A stretch of DNA of 64,000 nt from an uncultured Lactobacillus sp. (GCA_910587695.1 CAJUNC010000001.1:1-64000), one strand, 5' to 3'; positions 24,458 through 33,319 are shown, counted from the stretch's first letter. Numbers and translations are program-made. The notes: generated from the sequence alone by a model not told the origin.

Positions 24458-24486
24458 TTGCGAGTTTTAGTAAAACGGAGTATTAT
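24458..24486 (+). promoter_or_regulatory. Promoter of the hydroxyacid dehydrogenase gene with a perfect GalR-like operator in its spacer
   Basis: TTGCGA (24458-24463) and TATTAT (24481-24486) are 17 bp apart. Exactly between them sits GTTTTAGTAAAAC (24464-24476), a perfect odd palindrome with the same TTTTAGTAAAA core as the sites in the lac and gal intergenic regions. Bound protein would block RNA polymerase. Confidence 0.6.
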
Positions 24487-24499
24487 GAAACAAACTAAT

Positions 24500-24515
24500 T
24501 GATGCCTGAGCATCA
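24500..24515 (+). promoter_or_regulatory. Short 5'UTR hairpin before the hydroxyacid dehydrogenase gene
   Basis: TGATGC-CTGA-GCATCA forms a compact 6-bp hairpin three bases before the GGGGAGG ribosome-binding site. It could protect the transcript 5' end or tune ribosome access; no known regulatory RNA class was recognised. Confidence 0.4.
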
Positions 24516-24532
24516 GTGGGGAGGAATTTTAA

Positions 24533-25447
24533 ATGAGAAAATTAGGTGTTATCGGAATTGGCAATGTTGGTGTAACTGTAGCTTATACGATCGTTTCTCA
24601 AGGGATCGCAGACGAACTTGTGATGATCGATACCAATGATAAAAAAGTCTTGGCTGAAAAGTTGGACTTTGAAGATGCAATGCCACGGATGCCATATCAC
24701 ACCGAGATCAAGATCCAAGATTACGCTGATCTAAAAGATGCCGATGTTGTGATCACTGCCTTTGGTGATATTCAAGCTAGTGTCAGAACCGGTAATCGTT
24801 TTGCAGAATTTGAGATCAACAGCAAAAATGCGGTCGAAGTCGGGCGCAAGTTAAAAGAAGCTGGTTTTAATGGAGTCTTGATCAATATTTCCAACCCATG
24901 TGATGCGATCACGACGATCTTGCAACAAGAAACTGGGTTACCACGCAACCGTGTCTTTGGAACTGGGACTTTCTTGGATACAGCGCGGATGCAACATGTA
25001 GTGGGGGATTACTTACATCAAGACAGTCGTAATATTGATGGTTATGTTCTAGGTGAACATGGTAATTCCCAATTCAACGCTTGGTCAACAGTTCGAGCTA
25101 ATAATAAACCGATCACGGAGATCTTGAGTTTAGCTGAGATCGAAGCTTTAGATAGCAAACCATCTGAAGGAGCTTGGACAGTGGCAAGTGGTAAGGGTTA
25201 TACTTCTTATGCGATCGCAACTTGTGGAGTGCGTTTAGCGCAAGCAGTCATGTCTAATGCTAAATTATTTGCTCCCGCTTCAGTATATGTTGAAGCTTTA
25301 GGAACATACATCGGTTATCCAGCGATCATCGGGGCTGATGGGGTCGAAGAAGTAGTTGAGCTCAAGTTAAATACTAAAGAAGAAGAGCAACTTGCACGCT
25401 CAGTACAATATATCAAAGATCATGTAGCCCAACTTGGGAAGGATTAG
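24533..25447 (+). CDS. L-2-hydroxyisocaproate dehydrogenase-like (LDH/MDH superfamily) enzyme
   Basis: NAD-dependent cytoplasmic dehydrogenase of 304 residues that reduces 2-oxo acids to L-2-hydroxy acids. It has the Rossmann motif GIGNVGVTVAY at the N-terminus, the LDTARMQ segment with the substrate-carboxylate Arg, and GEHGNSQFNAWS with the catalytic His. The segment order and the GKGYTSYAIAT motif match L-HicDH of lactobacilli rather than true L-lactate dehydrogenase, so branched-chain 2-oxo acids are probable substrates; lactate dehydrogenase activity cannot be excluded. GGGGAGG precedes the ATG. Monocistronic; its promoter carries a GalR-type operator, an unexpected link to sugar control. 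Confidence 0.88.
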   Translation: MRKLGVIGIGNVGVTVAYTIVSQGIADELVMIDTNDKKVLAEKLDFEDAMPRMPYHTEIKIQDYADLKDADVVITAFGDIQASVRTGNRFAEFEINSKNAVEVGRKLKEAGFNGVLINISNPCDAITTILQQETGLPRNRVFGTGTFLDTARMQHVVGDYLHQDSRNIDGYVLGEHGNSQFNAWSTVRANNKPITEILSLAEIEALDSKPSEGAWTVASGKGYTSYAIATCGVRLAQAVMSNAKLFAPASVYVEALGTYIGYPAIIGADGVEEVVELKLNTKEEEQLARSVQYIKDHVAQLGKD

Positions 25448-25466
25448 ACAACGTGTGAGACCTATA

Positions 25467-25517
25467 TAGATGATAAAAAACGTCAGGAAACTACATCCTG
25501 GCGTTTTTTATCATCTA
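25467..25517 (+). terminator. Bidirectional terminator between the dehydrogenase gene and lacZ
   Basis: A long stem with arms 25467-25488 and 25496-25517 and A/T runs on both sides, serving two convergent genes. Confidence 0.93.
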
Positions 25518-25582
25518 TTAGGCGTTATGGCATAAAAATAGGCACCTTACCATCGCAAAGTACCTATCTAAAAATCAAACTT

Positions 25583-28576
25583 TTAATTTAAGGGTTCGAG
25601 TGTAAAACTGAGTTCTAGTGGTTTATCAGCTTTGAGTAAGTAAGCTTCGTGAACTGGTGCACCCCAAGAATCATCACCGCCGACTCCCATTTGGTCAGCC
25701 ATGAGACGTAACCAAGCAAAGCGAACTGGTGGTAGTTCATCTTGATGTAGTGCTTCTTCAAGCATCATCGTACTATATGGTAAAAGACTAGCTGAAAATG
25801 CGTGTTTATCAGCACTGATCTTTAGTCCAAGCTTATCATCTGTAAGTACTAAGGAGCGGACATCACAGTGGTTACCCGTCTCTTGTGGAACTAAATAGGA
25901 AGCGACACTGTCTTTAGCAGTCGTAGTAAACGTTCCTAACCGTGCTCCAAGTTTACGGTCGAGATAATTTTCGGCTGGACCACGACCATAGTAAGTCATG
26001 TTGTTGTACTTAGCGGGTAACTTGAATTCAAGACCAAATGTCGGTAAGGATGGTAGATCTGGGTGTCCTAGATATTTGGCACTTACGTTGACTTTACCTG
26101 TTCCATCAACCAAATACGTAACTTGAACAGTGACTTGCTTTGGTAATGGTAATTCATAGGTGTAACTTACTTCAATGGCGTGTTCTTTAGGTGTGACGTA
26201 AAGATCAATGACCTTGGCAAATTTGCCAGCACCTAACCACATTGCGCGTTCAAAGCCATGACCACAGCCACGGTCATTATCTGTCATTGGACGCCAGAAT
26301 AATAATTGTGGTGTTTTCGTAATAAATTCTTGGCCACTGTATTTAAGTGAGACCAAACCACCTTTGTCTTTAGATAAGAGCACTTCGAAGTTCTTACCTG
26401 AGATACCGATATTGACATCTCCCATAGCGACTTTTGGTGTACCCTGAGCGTTAAATTTAGGTAGAGCTTGACGGATCACCGTTTGTCCGAAATTGATCTC
26501 AAAGCCAGCTTTAGCCCAAGCTGTATCCTTAGCTAAATGTTGTTGAACTTCATAGATGATCTCACCTGTTTTAGGTAATGGAAGCTCAAGGTCAAAGTGC
26601 TTGCTTTCTTGAGGTGAGACGATCAATTGATAGTCTTTTTCAAAAACAACTTTGCCGTCTTGTAAGACACGTGCAGTAAAGTAGTTGTCTGCACTATCAG
26701 TGAACAAGCCATCATTGGTCAATGTGACGCCAGTTTCATCGGGTCTTATCTTAATGTCAGCGTATAGATGCTTGACTTCTTGGGCTTTAGGAGAGATCGT
26801 CCGGTCAGCAAAGACCAAACCATTGCCACAGAATTCATAATCACTTGGACGGTCATTAAAATCGCCCCCATAAGCCAAGCGTGTCGTATCACCTAATTTT
26901 TGATAGATCGCTTGGTCAATGTAATCCCAAATAAAGCCACCTTGATAGTGAGGATATTTCTCAAGTTTAGTGTAGAGCTCTAAGCCACCGACAGAATTTC
27001 CCATAGCATGCATGTATTCACATGAGATATACGGTTTTTTAGGAGCGTTTTGGAGATATTCTTCGATCTCATGTGGTTTAGCGTACATTCGACTTTCGAT
27101 ATCTGTAATGTAGTCAAATTCGCGATTCCAAGTCACACCTTCATAATGAACGACACGGGTCGGATCTTTGTGACGTAAATAATCGCCCATTGCTGCAATA
27201 TCTGTTCCAGCATAGGATTCATTACCTAATGACCAGATGAGTACACTAGGATGGTTTTTATCACGTTCAAACATGCTGTTAGCTCGATCGATGCAGGTCG
27301 GTTCCCATTCTGGTAGGTTGCCAGGGATATTCCAAGATGGTTCGCAGGCGCCAAGTTTTTGCCAAGAACCGTGGGATTCAAGATTAGCTTCATCGATCAA
27401 ATAGATCCCATATTCATCACATAAGCGATACCAAAGCGTTTGGTTAGGGTAGTGGGATGTTCGTACGGCATTGATATTATGGCGTTTCATAAATTTAATA
27501 TCCCATAACATATCTTCTTTGGTGATAGCACGGCCGAATTTAGGATCAAATTCGTGGCGGTTGACCCCTTTAAAGATGATACGTTTACCATTCAAAAGCA
27601 TCAGACCATCTTTGATCTCAAAGCGTCTAAAACCGACTTTTTCGGGAACAAATTCGAAAACTGCTCCATCTTTATCTTCTAAAGTCAATTCAAGTGTGTA
27701 TAGTTCTGGAAGTTCAGCACTCCAAGGTGCTACTTGGCTCAATTCTTGACCTAAATCGATCGACTGTGTCAAAGGCACCTTAGTCTCAAAAGCAACGCGC
27801 TTATCGGGAGCTAAGAGACGCGCATGTAAAAAGTTACCAGCAGTTTGACCAGTCACACTTGCTTTTAGTTCAAAGATGCCAGTTTCATAGTCATCGGCTA
27901 GATCTGCGGTAACGTGGATATCAGCTAGATGAGCTTTAGGTAGAGCATACAAGAAGACATCGCGGAAGATCCCGTTCAATCTCCAGAAATCTTGGTCTTC
28001 GATCCAGCTAGCACTGCTATATTTAAAGACTTCAACGGCTAAATGGTTTTGTCCTTCGACTAAATATGGCGTTAGATCAAAATCACTTGGAGTAAAGGAA
28101 TCTTCGCTGTATCCGATAAAGTGGCCATTTAGCCAGATATAAAAGGCAGTAGCGACCCCTTGAAATGAAATATGAACGGGCTTATCTTTTAGCGCGTGAT
28201 CTAATTCAAAGGTCTTGATATAAGAAGCAATTTTATTTTTCTTAGGTAATTTAGGGGGTCGGAGTTCTTCGTGACCATCCCATGGATACTGGGTATTAAC
28301 ATATTTATGACCATCAAATCCCTGTGTTTGTAAATGACCGGGAACTTGAATGTAGTCAAAGCGTCCAAAATCAAAATCAGGTCGGATAAAATCAAGTTTT
28401 TGATTAGCGATATCAGGTTCGAGATGAACGCGCCAAGTTCCATTTAGACTTTGTTTTAGTGAATCTTTACCTGTTTTAGCACTGTAGAACTCATGGTCGG
28501 AATGAGCGGCTAAACGATTTACGGCAAAGACAGTTGGGTCTTCAAGCCAAGACAATTTTGGTTTTGTTACATGCAT
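25583..28576 (-). CDS. lacZ: Beta-galactosidase, GH2 (LacZ type)
   Basis: Cytoplasmic enzyme splitting lactose into glucose and galactose. The single chain of 997 residues has all LacZ domains: the jelly-roll start with SLNGTWRVHL, the TIM barrel with acid/base Glu453 in WSLGNESYAG and nucleophile Glu520 in ISCEYMHAMGNS, and the C-terminal small-chain domain with YYGRGPAENYLDR. Many lactobacilli instead carry the split LacL/LacM form; this is the fused form found in L. bulgaricus and streptococci. AAGGAGG lies upstream of the ATG. It is transcribed divergently from lacS across a shared control region with operators and a cre site. Confidence 0.97.
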   Translation of the reverse strand: MHVTKPKLSWLEDPTVFAVNRLAAHSDHEFYSAKTGKDSLKQSLNGTWRVHLEPDIANQKLDFIRPDFDFGRFDYIQVPGHLQTQGFDGHKYVNTQYPWDGHEELRPPKLPKKNKIASYIKTFELDHALKDKPVHISFQGVATAFYIWLNGHFIGYSEDSFTPSDFDLTPYLVEGQNHLAVEVFKYSSASWIEDQDFWRLNGIFRDVFLYALPKAHLADIHVTADLADDYETGIFELKASVTGQTAGNFLHARLLAPDKRVAFETKVPLTQSIDLGQELSQVAPWSAELPELYTLELTLEDKDGAVFEFVPEKVGFRRFEIKDGLMLLNGKRIIFKGVNRHEFDPKFGRAITKEDMLWDIKFMKRHNINAVRTSHYPNQTLWYRLCDEYGIYLIDEANLESHGSWQKLGACEPSWNIPGNLPEWEPTCIDRANSMFERDKNHPSVLIWSLGNESYAGTDIAAMGDYLRHKDPTRVVHYEGVTWNREFDYITDIESRMYAKPHEIEEYLQNAPKKPYISCEYMHAMGNSVGGLELYTKLEKYPHYQGGFIWDYIDQAIYQKLGDTTRLAYGGDFNDRPSDYEFCGNGLVFADRTISPKAQEVKHLYADIKIRPDETGVTLTNDGLFTDSADNYFTARVLQDGKVVFEKDYQLIVSPQESKHFDLELPLPKTGEIIYEVQQHLAKDTAWAKAGFEINFGQTVIRQALPKFNAQGTPKVAMGDVNIGISGKNFEVLLSKDKGGLVSLKYSGQEFITKTPQLLFWRPMTDNDRGCGHGFERAMWLGAGKFAKVIDLYVTPKEHAIEVSYTYELPLPKQVTVQVTYLVDGTGKVNVSAKYLGHPDLPSLPTFGLEFKLPAKYNNMTYYGRGPAENYLDRKLGARLGTFTTTAKDSVASYLVPQETGNHCDVRSLVLTDDKLGLKISADKHAFSASLLPYSTMMLEEALHQDELPPVRFAWLRLMADQMGVGGDDSWGAPVHEAYLLKADKPLELSFTLEPLN

Positions 28577-28629
28577 CAGTAGGCTTCCTCCTTGGATAGA
28601 TAGTAATTTTTAAGTTCTGCTACATCTCT

Positions 28630-28658
28630 ATCGTAAACGATTACATTTAGATATTCAA
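28630..28658 (-). promoter_or_regulatory. lacZ promoter with overlapping cre
   Basis: On the minus strand TTGAAT (28658-28653) and TACGAT (28635-28630) are 17 bp apart. The -10 overlaps a cre-like site. Confidence 0.6.
28632..28645 (-). promoter_or_regulatory. cre site (CcpA) in the lacZ promoter
   Basis: CGTAAACGATTACA matches the cre consensus TGWAANCGNTNWCA at 13 of 14 positions and overlaps the lacZ -10, suggesting glucose repression. Confidence 0.6.
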
Positions 28659-28663
28659 GTTAT

Positions 28664-28708
28664 ATTTAGTAAAAATATTACTTTTAAGAGAAAATTAAAT
28701 TACTAAAA
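28664..28708. promoter_or_regulatory. Two GalR-like operators upstream of lacZ
   Basis: ATTTAGTAAAA (28664-28674) lies just upstream of the lacZ -35 and AATTACTAAAA (28698-28708) further up. They match the TTTTAGTAAAA palindrome at 10 and 9 of 11 positions. Confidence 0.5.
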
Positions 28709-28781
28709 TATCTAATTGTTTATGAAGAGAACGCAGTCAAAAAAGTCAAGTGATACGACTACAAATATAAAGTTAAGTAAT

Positions 28782-28792
28782 TTTTAGTAAAT
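28782..28792. promoter_or_regulatory. GalR-like operator upstream of lacS
   Basis: TTTTAGTAAAT (10 of 11 to the palindrome) lies six bases before the lacS -35, mirroring its place at the lacZ promoter. Confidence 0.55.
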
Positions 28793-28797
28793 AATCC

Positions 28798-28826
28798 TTG
28801 ATTTATCTTTTGAAAGCGGTTAAGAT
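28798..28826 (+). promoter_or_regulatory. lacS promoter with overlapping cre
   Basis: TTGATT (28798-28803) and TAAGAT (28821-28826) with 17-bp spacing. TGAAAGCGGTTAAG (28811-28824), a cre-like sequence, covers the spacer and -10. Confidence 0.6.
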
Positions 28827-28869
28827 TAGAGTTGTAAAAGAAATAGTAATTATAGTTAGGAGAATTATG

Positions 28870-30798
28870 ATGGAAACAAAAGAACGCCCTGTAAGTAAGT
28901 TTACTTCACGTTTATCATATACTTTTGGTGCTTTTGGTAATGACGTATTTTATGCTGCCTTATCAAGTTATTTGATCATGTTCATTACCTCACACCTTTT
29001 TAATACGGGTGATAAAGCAACTAATAACCGTTTGATCAGTTATGTGACCTTGATCATCATGATCTTGCGGATCGTTGAGTTGTTGATCGATCCTTTTATC
29101 GGCAATGCGATCGATCGGACAAAAACGCGTTGGGGACATTTTCGTCCTTGGGTCGTAGTCGGTGGGACGATCAGTTCGATCGCGCTTTTGATCTTATTTA
29201 CTAATATGGGTGGCTTGAATAAGTCAAACCCTTGGTTATACCTCTTTATCTTTGCCGTGTTGTATATCACGATGGATATCTTCTATTCCTTTAAAGATAT
29301 CGGTTTTTGGTCGATGCTACCAGCGCTTTCCTTTGATTCACGGGAACGTGAAAAGATCGCAACGTTAGCTCGTATCGGTTCAACGATCGGTGGTTCTTTA
29401 GTCGGAGTCGTCGTAATGCCATTGGTGTTGTTCTTCTCACTTCAAAGTAATGGCGGGACTGGTGATGATCGTGGTTGGTTTTGGTTTGCCTTCATCGTCT
29501 GTGCTACTGCCTTTCTTAGTGCGTTAGCCGTTGGTTTTGGGACTCGCGAAGTTGAAAATGATCTTCGGAAAAACGAAGAGGATACGGCTGGTATCGGCGC
29601 TGTTTTAAAGATGTTGGTCAAAAATGACCAATTATTATGGGTAGCGATCGCTTATCTTTTCTATGGTATCGGGATCAACTTGGTAAATGCACTTGAATTG
29701 TATTACTTCACGTATATCATGGGCTTTTCTAAAGGTTTCTCGATCCTTTCATTTATCAATATGATCGTTGGGCTATTCTCGGTATCTTTCTTCCCATTCT
29801 TAGCTAAGAAGTTCAACCGTAAGCCATTATTTATCGGATGTTTGACGATGATGCTGATCGGTCTGGCTGTCTTTTCTGTTGCGGGAAGCAATTTAGCTTT
29901 AGTTTTATTTGCAGCTGAATTGTTCTTTATCCCACAACCAGTTGTTTTCTTGATCGTTTTGATGATCATCACTGACTCGGTCGAATATGGTCAATGGAAA
30001 TTAGGTCATCGTGATGAATCATTAGCATTATCCGTTCGTCCGTTAGTTGATAAATTCGGTGGTGCTATCTCCAACGGGGTCGTGGGTCAGATCGCTGTTT
30101 TAGCTGGGATGACTACAGGAGCGACAGCTTCTTCTATCACAGCAAGTGATCAATTCACCTTCAAGATCATGATGTTTGCGATCCCAGCAGTCATGATGTT
30201 GATCGGGATGTTTATCTTTGCTAAGAAGATCACTTTGACTGAAGAACGTCACGCACAGATCGTGGCTGAGTTGGAAAAAACTTGGGGTGATCAATTTAGC
30301 AGTGAAAGTAGTGAGGCCGGTGTCTTGATCAAAGACGATGAATTGACAGCCATGGTACCTGTTGCAGGTAAAGTGGTGGCTTTAAATGATGTCTCTGATC
30401 CAACCTTTGCTTCAGGTAAGATGGGGTCTGGTGTTGCGATCGTCCCTAGTGATGGTAAAGTTTATGCTCCGTTTGATGGGGTCGTAAAGACGGTCTTTGT
30501 CACACGCCATGCGATCGGTTTAGTTTCCGACAATGGGATCCCAGCTTTGATCCATGTTGGTATCGGTACTGTTAAGATGAAAGGTACTGGTTTTGTCACA
30601 TATGTCAATGAAGGTCAACATGTGACAAAGGGTGAACAGATCATGGAATTCTGGGATCCAGCGATCAAGAAAGCTGGTTTAGATGACACTGTGATGTTTA
30701 CGTTTGCAAACTCAGATCTCTTTGAAAAATTTGAAGTTGAAGTCAAGCCTGGGGCAGAAGTAAGTCATACAGATGTCGCAGTCGAGATCGAAAAATAG
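28870..30798 (+). CDS. lacS: Lactose permease LacS (GPH family carrier with fused IIA domain)
   Basis: Membrane carrier exchanging lactose for galactose or importing lactose with a cation. Residues 1 to about 460 form 12 hydrophobic helices of the glycoside-pentoside-hexuronide family (start RLSYTFGAFGNDVFY). A C-terminal IIA-Glc-like domain follows (about 500-642), with PVAGKVVALNDVSD and the phosphorylatable His562 in ALIHVGIGTV, through which PTS HPr tunes transport. Two ATGs lie side by side at 28867 and 28870; AGGAGA is six bases from the second, which I prefer. It shares a control region with divergent lacZ. A closely similar arrangement is known in streptococci. Confidence 0.96.
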   Translation: METKERPVSKFTSRLSYTFGAFGNDVFYAALSSYLIMFITSHLFNTGDKATNNRLISYVTLIIMILRIVELLIDPFIGNAIDRTKTRWGHFRPWVVVGGTISSIALLILFTNMGGLNKSNPWLYLFIFAVLYITMDIFYSFKDIGFWSMLPALSFDSREREKIATLARIGSTIGGSLVGVVVMPLVLFFSLQSNGGTGDDRGWFWFAFIVCATAFLSALAVGFGTREVENDLRKNEEDTAGIGAVLKMLVKNDQLLWVAIAYLFYGIGINLVNALELYYFTYIMGFSKGFSILSFINMIVGLFSVSFFPFLAKKFNRKPLFIGCLTMMLIGLAVFSVAGSNLALVLFAAELFFIPQPVVFLIVLMIITDSVEYGQWKLGHRDESLALSVRPLVDKFGGAISNGVVGQIAVLAGMTTGATASSITASDQFTFKIMMFAIPAVMMLIGMFIFAKKITLTEERHAQIVAELEKTWGDQFSSESSEAGVLIKDDELTAMVPVAGKVVALNDVSDPTFASGKMGSGVAIVPSDGKVYAPFDGVVKTVFVTRHAIGLVSDNGIPALIHVGIGTVKMKGTGFVTYVNEGQHVTKGEQIMEFWDPAIKKAGLDDTVMFTFANSDLFEKFEVEVKPGAEVSHTDVAVEIEK

Positions 30799-30805
30799 TT
30801 TTACT

Positions 30806-30840
30806 AAAAAACCTCGCTGGTAACTGCCAGCGAGGTTTTT
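30806..30840 (+). terminator. Terminator of lacS
   Basis: AAAAACCTCGCTGG/CCAGCGAGGTTTTT with a short loop; strong. Confidence 0.93.
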
Positions 30841-30865
30841 ACGGTCGAGCGGTAAATTATTTTAG

Positions 30866-30894
30866 TTGAAAAAAATTTAATTTTCGGCTACAAT
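30866..30894 (+). promoter_or_regulatory. glyA promoter
   Basis: TTGAAA (30866-30871) and TACAAT (30889-30894), spacer 17 bp. Confidence 0.65.
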
Positions 30895-30929
30895 ACAGGA
30901 AATTATACCAATGAAAAGAGGGCGCTTAG

Positions 30930-32168
30930 ATGAACTATCAAGAACAAGATCCACAATTATGGGCAGCCATTGCAGCGGAAAAAAAACGCCAACAAGGAAA
31001 TATCGAGTTGATCGCTTCGGAAAATATCGTTTCTGAAGGGGTCTTGGCAGCGCAAGGAAGTGTTTTGACCAACAAATATGCTGAAGGTTATCCTGGAAAA
31101 CGTTATTATGGTGGTTGTGAATACATCGACGTTGTAGAAGACCTGGCGATCGAGCGTGCAAAAGAACTGTTTGGAGCTAAATATGCCAATGTTCAGCCAC
31201 ACTCTGGTTCCCAAGCTAATGCTGCTGCATACCGTTCCTTGATCGCACCAGGTGATACGGTCTTAGGAATGGATCTTGCTAGTGGTGGTCATTTAACGCA
31301 TGGATCGCCGGTCAACTTTAGTGGTCAAACATATAATTTTGTCAGCTACGGTGTTGATAGAAAAACAGAACGTTTAGACTATGATGCGATCTTAGCTTTA
31401 GCCAAAGAGGTCAAGCCCAAGTTGATCGTAGCAGGTGCCAGTGCATATCCACGTGAGATCGATTTTGAACGTTTTGGTCAGATCGCTAAAGAAGTCGGTG
31501 CTTACTTGATGGTCGATATGGCGCATATCGCAGGTTTAGTTGCAGCGGGCAAGCACCAAAATCCAGTACCATATGCTGATATCGTGACGACTACGACACA
31601 CAAGACTTTACGAGGACCACGGGGAGGCTTGATCTTGACTAATGATGAACGATTAGCTAAGAAGATCAATAGTGCTGTTTTCCCTGGTTTGCAAGGTGGC
31701 CCATTAGAACATGTTATTGCTGGTAAAGCAGTTGCTTTTGGTGAGGCGTTGCGCCCAGGATTTAATGATTACGCTACTCAAGTCATCAAGAATGCCCAAG
31801 CTATGGCAGAAGTGTTTGCACAAAATGATAAAGCTCGGCTGATCTCTGGGGGGACGGATAATCATTTATTATTAGTTGATGTTTTAGGTTTTGGGTTGAA
31901 CGGAAAAGAAGCTGAGCAATTGCTCGACAGTGTTTCTTTGACTGTCAACAAGAACTCGATCCCGTTTGAAACGCTCAGTCCCTTTAAAACAAGCGGTATT
32001 CGTTTAGGTACTCCAGCGATCACAAGTCGTGGCTTTGATGAAGCTGATGCTAAGCAAGTTGCTGAATTGATCTTGGTGGTACTTGAATCGAAGGGTAAAG
32101 CTGAAGTTTTAGCTGATGTTAAAGATAAAGTAGCTCAGTTGACAATAGCTCATCCGATCTATGAATAG
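30930..32168 (+). CDS. glyA: Serine hydroxymethyltransferase
   Basis: PLP enzyme converting serine and tetrahydrofolate to glycine and methylene-tetrahydrofolate, the main source of one-carbon units. The 412-residue product has the N-terminal GNIELIASENIVS, the YAEGYPGKRYYGGCE motif and the Schiff-base lysine in TTTTHKTLRGPRGG. The ATG follows AGAGGG. It is a one-gene unit with its own promoter and terminator, placed inside the lactose/galactose region between lacS and galR, with no metabolic tie to it; probably an insertion or rearrangement relative to gal-lac clusters that are continuous elsewhere. Confidence 0.98.
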   Translation: MNYQEQDPQLWAAIAAEKKRQQGNIELIASENIVSEGVLAAQGSVLTNKYAEGYPGKRYYGGCEYIDVVEDLAIERAKELFGAKYANVQPHSGSQANAAAYRSLIAPGDTVLGMDLASGGHLTHGSPVNFSGQTYNFVSYGVDRKTERLDYDAILALAKEVKPKLIVAGASAYPREIDFERFGQIAKEVGAYLMVDMAHIAGLVAAGKHQNPVPYADIVTTTTHKTLRGPRGGLILTNDERLAKKINSAVFPGLQGGPLEHVIAGKAVAFGEALRPGFNDYATQVIKNAQAMAEVFAQNDKARLISGGTDNHLLLVDVLGFGLNGKEAEQLLDSVSLTVNKNSIPFETLSPFKTSGIRLGTPAITSRGFDEADAKQVAELILVVLESKGKAEVLADVKDKVAQLTIAHPIYE

Positions 32169-32179
32169 AAAGTAATGTT

Positions 32180-32221
32180 AAAAAGACCGTAAAAACGTTG
32201 CGACGTTTTTACGGTCTTTTT
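32180..32221 (+). terminator. Bidirectional terminator between glyA and galR
   Basis: A perfect 19-bp stem (32180-32198 with 32203-32221) with a 4-nt loop and A/T ends on both strands. Confidence 0.94.
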
Positions 32222-32229
32222 GATGTGAA

Positions 32230-33240
32230 TCAATTTAAGCTACTGTCACGCTGGATCAGTTTAGTTCCTAAGGTCACCATTTCGGGTGTTTCTTGGTCTT
32301 GTTCAGCTAAGGTGCTGAGTAGAGTTACCGCTGAACGTCCCATTTGTTCAGTGAAGACTTTGATACTGCTAAGAGCTGGAAAAGCAAATTTTGCTAAAGA
32401 CGTGTCATTAAATGAGATCAAACTGACACGTTCAGGTACTGGAATATCATTTTCTTGTAGTGCGCGCAAAGCACCAACGGCGATCGCATCGTTAGCGATG
32501 AAGAAGGCTTGTGGTAAGTCTTCGCCTAACTCTTTGATCGCTTGATTCATCATCTGATAACCTGATTCAGGTGAAAATTTTCCGATGTAAACATAGCGCG
32601 GATCGTAAAGTTTTAAATCGCTCAAATAGTTTTTAAATGACCTGAAACGTGGGTCGATCAAGGAATCGGTTTGATCGGCGGTCTTTTCTTCTCCAGCTAA
32701 AAGTCCGATCTTGGTTTGGTCTTGGTTCAAAAAGTGGTCTAAAGCCATTTTAACGGCACCATCAAAATCAGAAATGACACAATTATAGCCCAAATTCAAA
32801 GTATTACTATCGACAAATACCAAATTTGAGTTTAAAGCAGCAATGTCGTGGCTTTCTTGGTGACTGTATTTACCGATCGCGATCACACCATTAGCTTGGG
32901 TCGCTTTTTCCAAAGGGTCATTATGGAAGATCCGTGTGATCTCATAGCCGAGCTTATGTGCTTGTTTTTCGATCCCTAAGCGGATCGCGTAGTAATAAAG
33001 ATCGTGGACTTCTTCTTGTTCGGTGTACCATTGAATGATCGCTAAACGTTTCTCTAAAGGTCGGTCTTTTATCTGCTTTTTATTTTGAGTGTGCTTGACG
33101 TAATTTAGTTCTTCAGCGATCTTAAATATCCTGTTTCGAGTATCAGGACTGACAGACATTGTTTCGTCGTAATTTAAAACGCGTGAGACTGTAGCAGCAG
33201 AAACACCTGCTTTTGTTGCGATATCTTTGATCGTAGCCAT
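32230..33240 (-). CDS. galR: LacI-family transcriptional regulator, GalR/LacR-like
   Basis: Dimeric repressor or activator of 336 residues. The N-terminal LacI helix-turn-helix is complete (MATIKDIATKAGVSAATVSR and VLN hinge start), followed by a periplasmic-binding-protein-like sugar domain (QANGVIAIG, FVDSNTL, FFIANDAIAVGALRAL). It resembles streptococcal GalR in the N-terminal segment and in position, divergent from galK. The ATG at 33240 is chosen because GGAGG is five bases upstream; an ATG at 33252 would place that site inside the gene. Four TTTTAGTAAAA-type palindromes lie between it and galK, one inside its own promoter, so it is probably autoregulated. The inducer is likely galactose or lactose derived. 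Confidence 0.9.
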   Translation of the reverse strand: MATIKDIATKAGVSAATVSRVLNYDETMSVSPDTRNRIFKIAEELNYVKHTQNKKQIKDRPLEKRLAIIQWYTEQEEVHDLYYYAIRLGIEKQAHKLGYEITRIFHNDPLEKATQANGVIAIGKYSHQESHDIAALNSNLVFVDSNTLNLGYNCVISDFDGAVKMALDHFLNQDQTKIGLLAGEEKTADQTDSLIDPRFRSFKNYLSDLKLYDPRYVYIGKFSPESGYQMMNQAIKELGEDLPQAFFIANDAIAVGALRALQENDIPVPERVSLISFNDTSLAKFAFPALSSIKVFTEQMGRSAVTLLSTLAEQDQETPEMVTLGTKLIQRDSSLN

Positions 33241-33289
33241 ATTTTCCTCCATTCATGATCGTTACGTATAAGTATATGTAATCTAGTAT

Positions 33290-33319
33290 AGCATAAGCTT
33301 AGTAAAAAAACGCCTACAA
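33290..33319 (-). promoter_or_regulatory. galR promoter
   Basis: On the minus strand TTGTAG (33319-33314) and TATGCT (33295-33290) with an 18-bp spacer that contains an operator-like site (33297-33307). An alternative -10, TATACT, would be 23 bp away, too far. Confidence 0.4.

Noticed and set aside
25583..28576. Open frames on the + strand inside lacZ, and similar antisense frames in leuS, lacS, galK and fabF
   Set aside because: They lie opposite strongly conserved genes, lack ribosome-binding sites and give low-complexity or non-family proteins.
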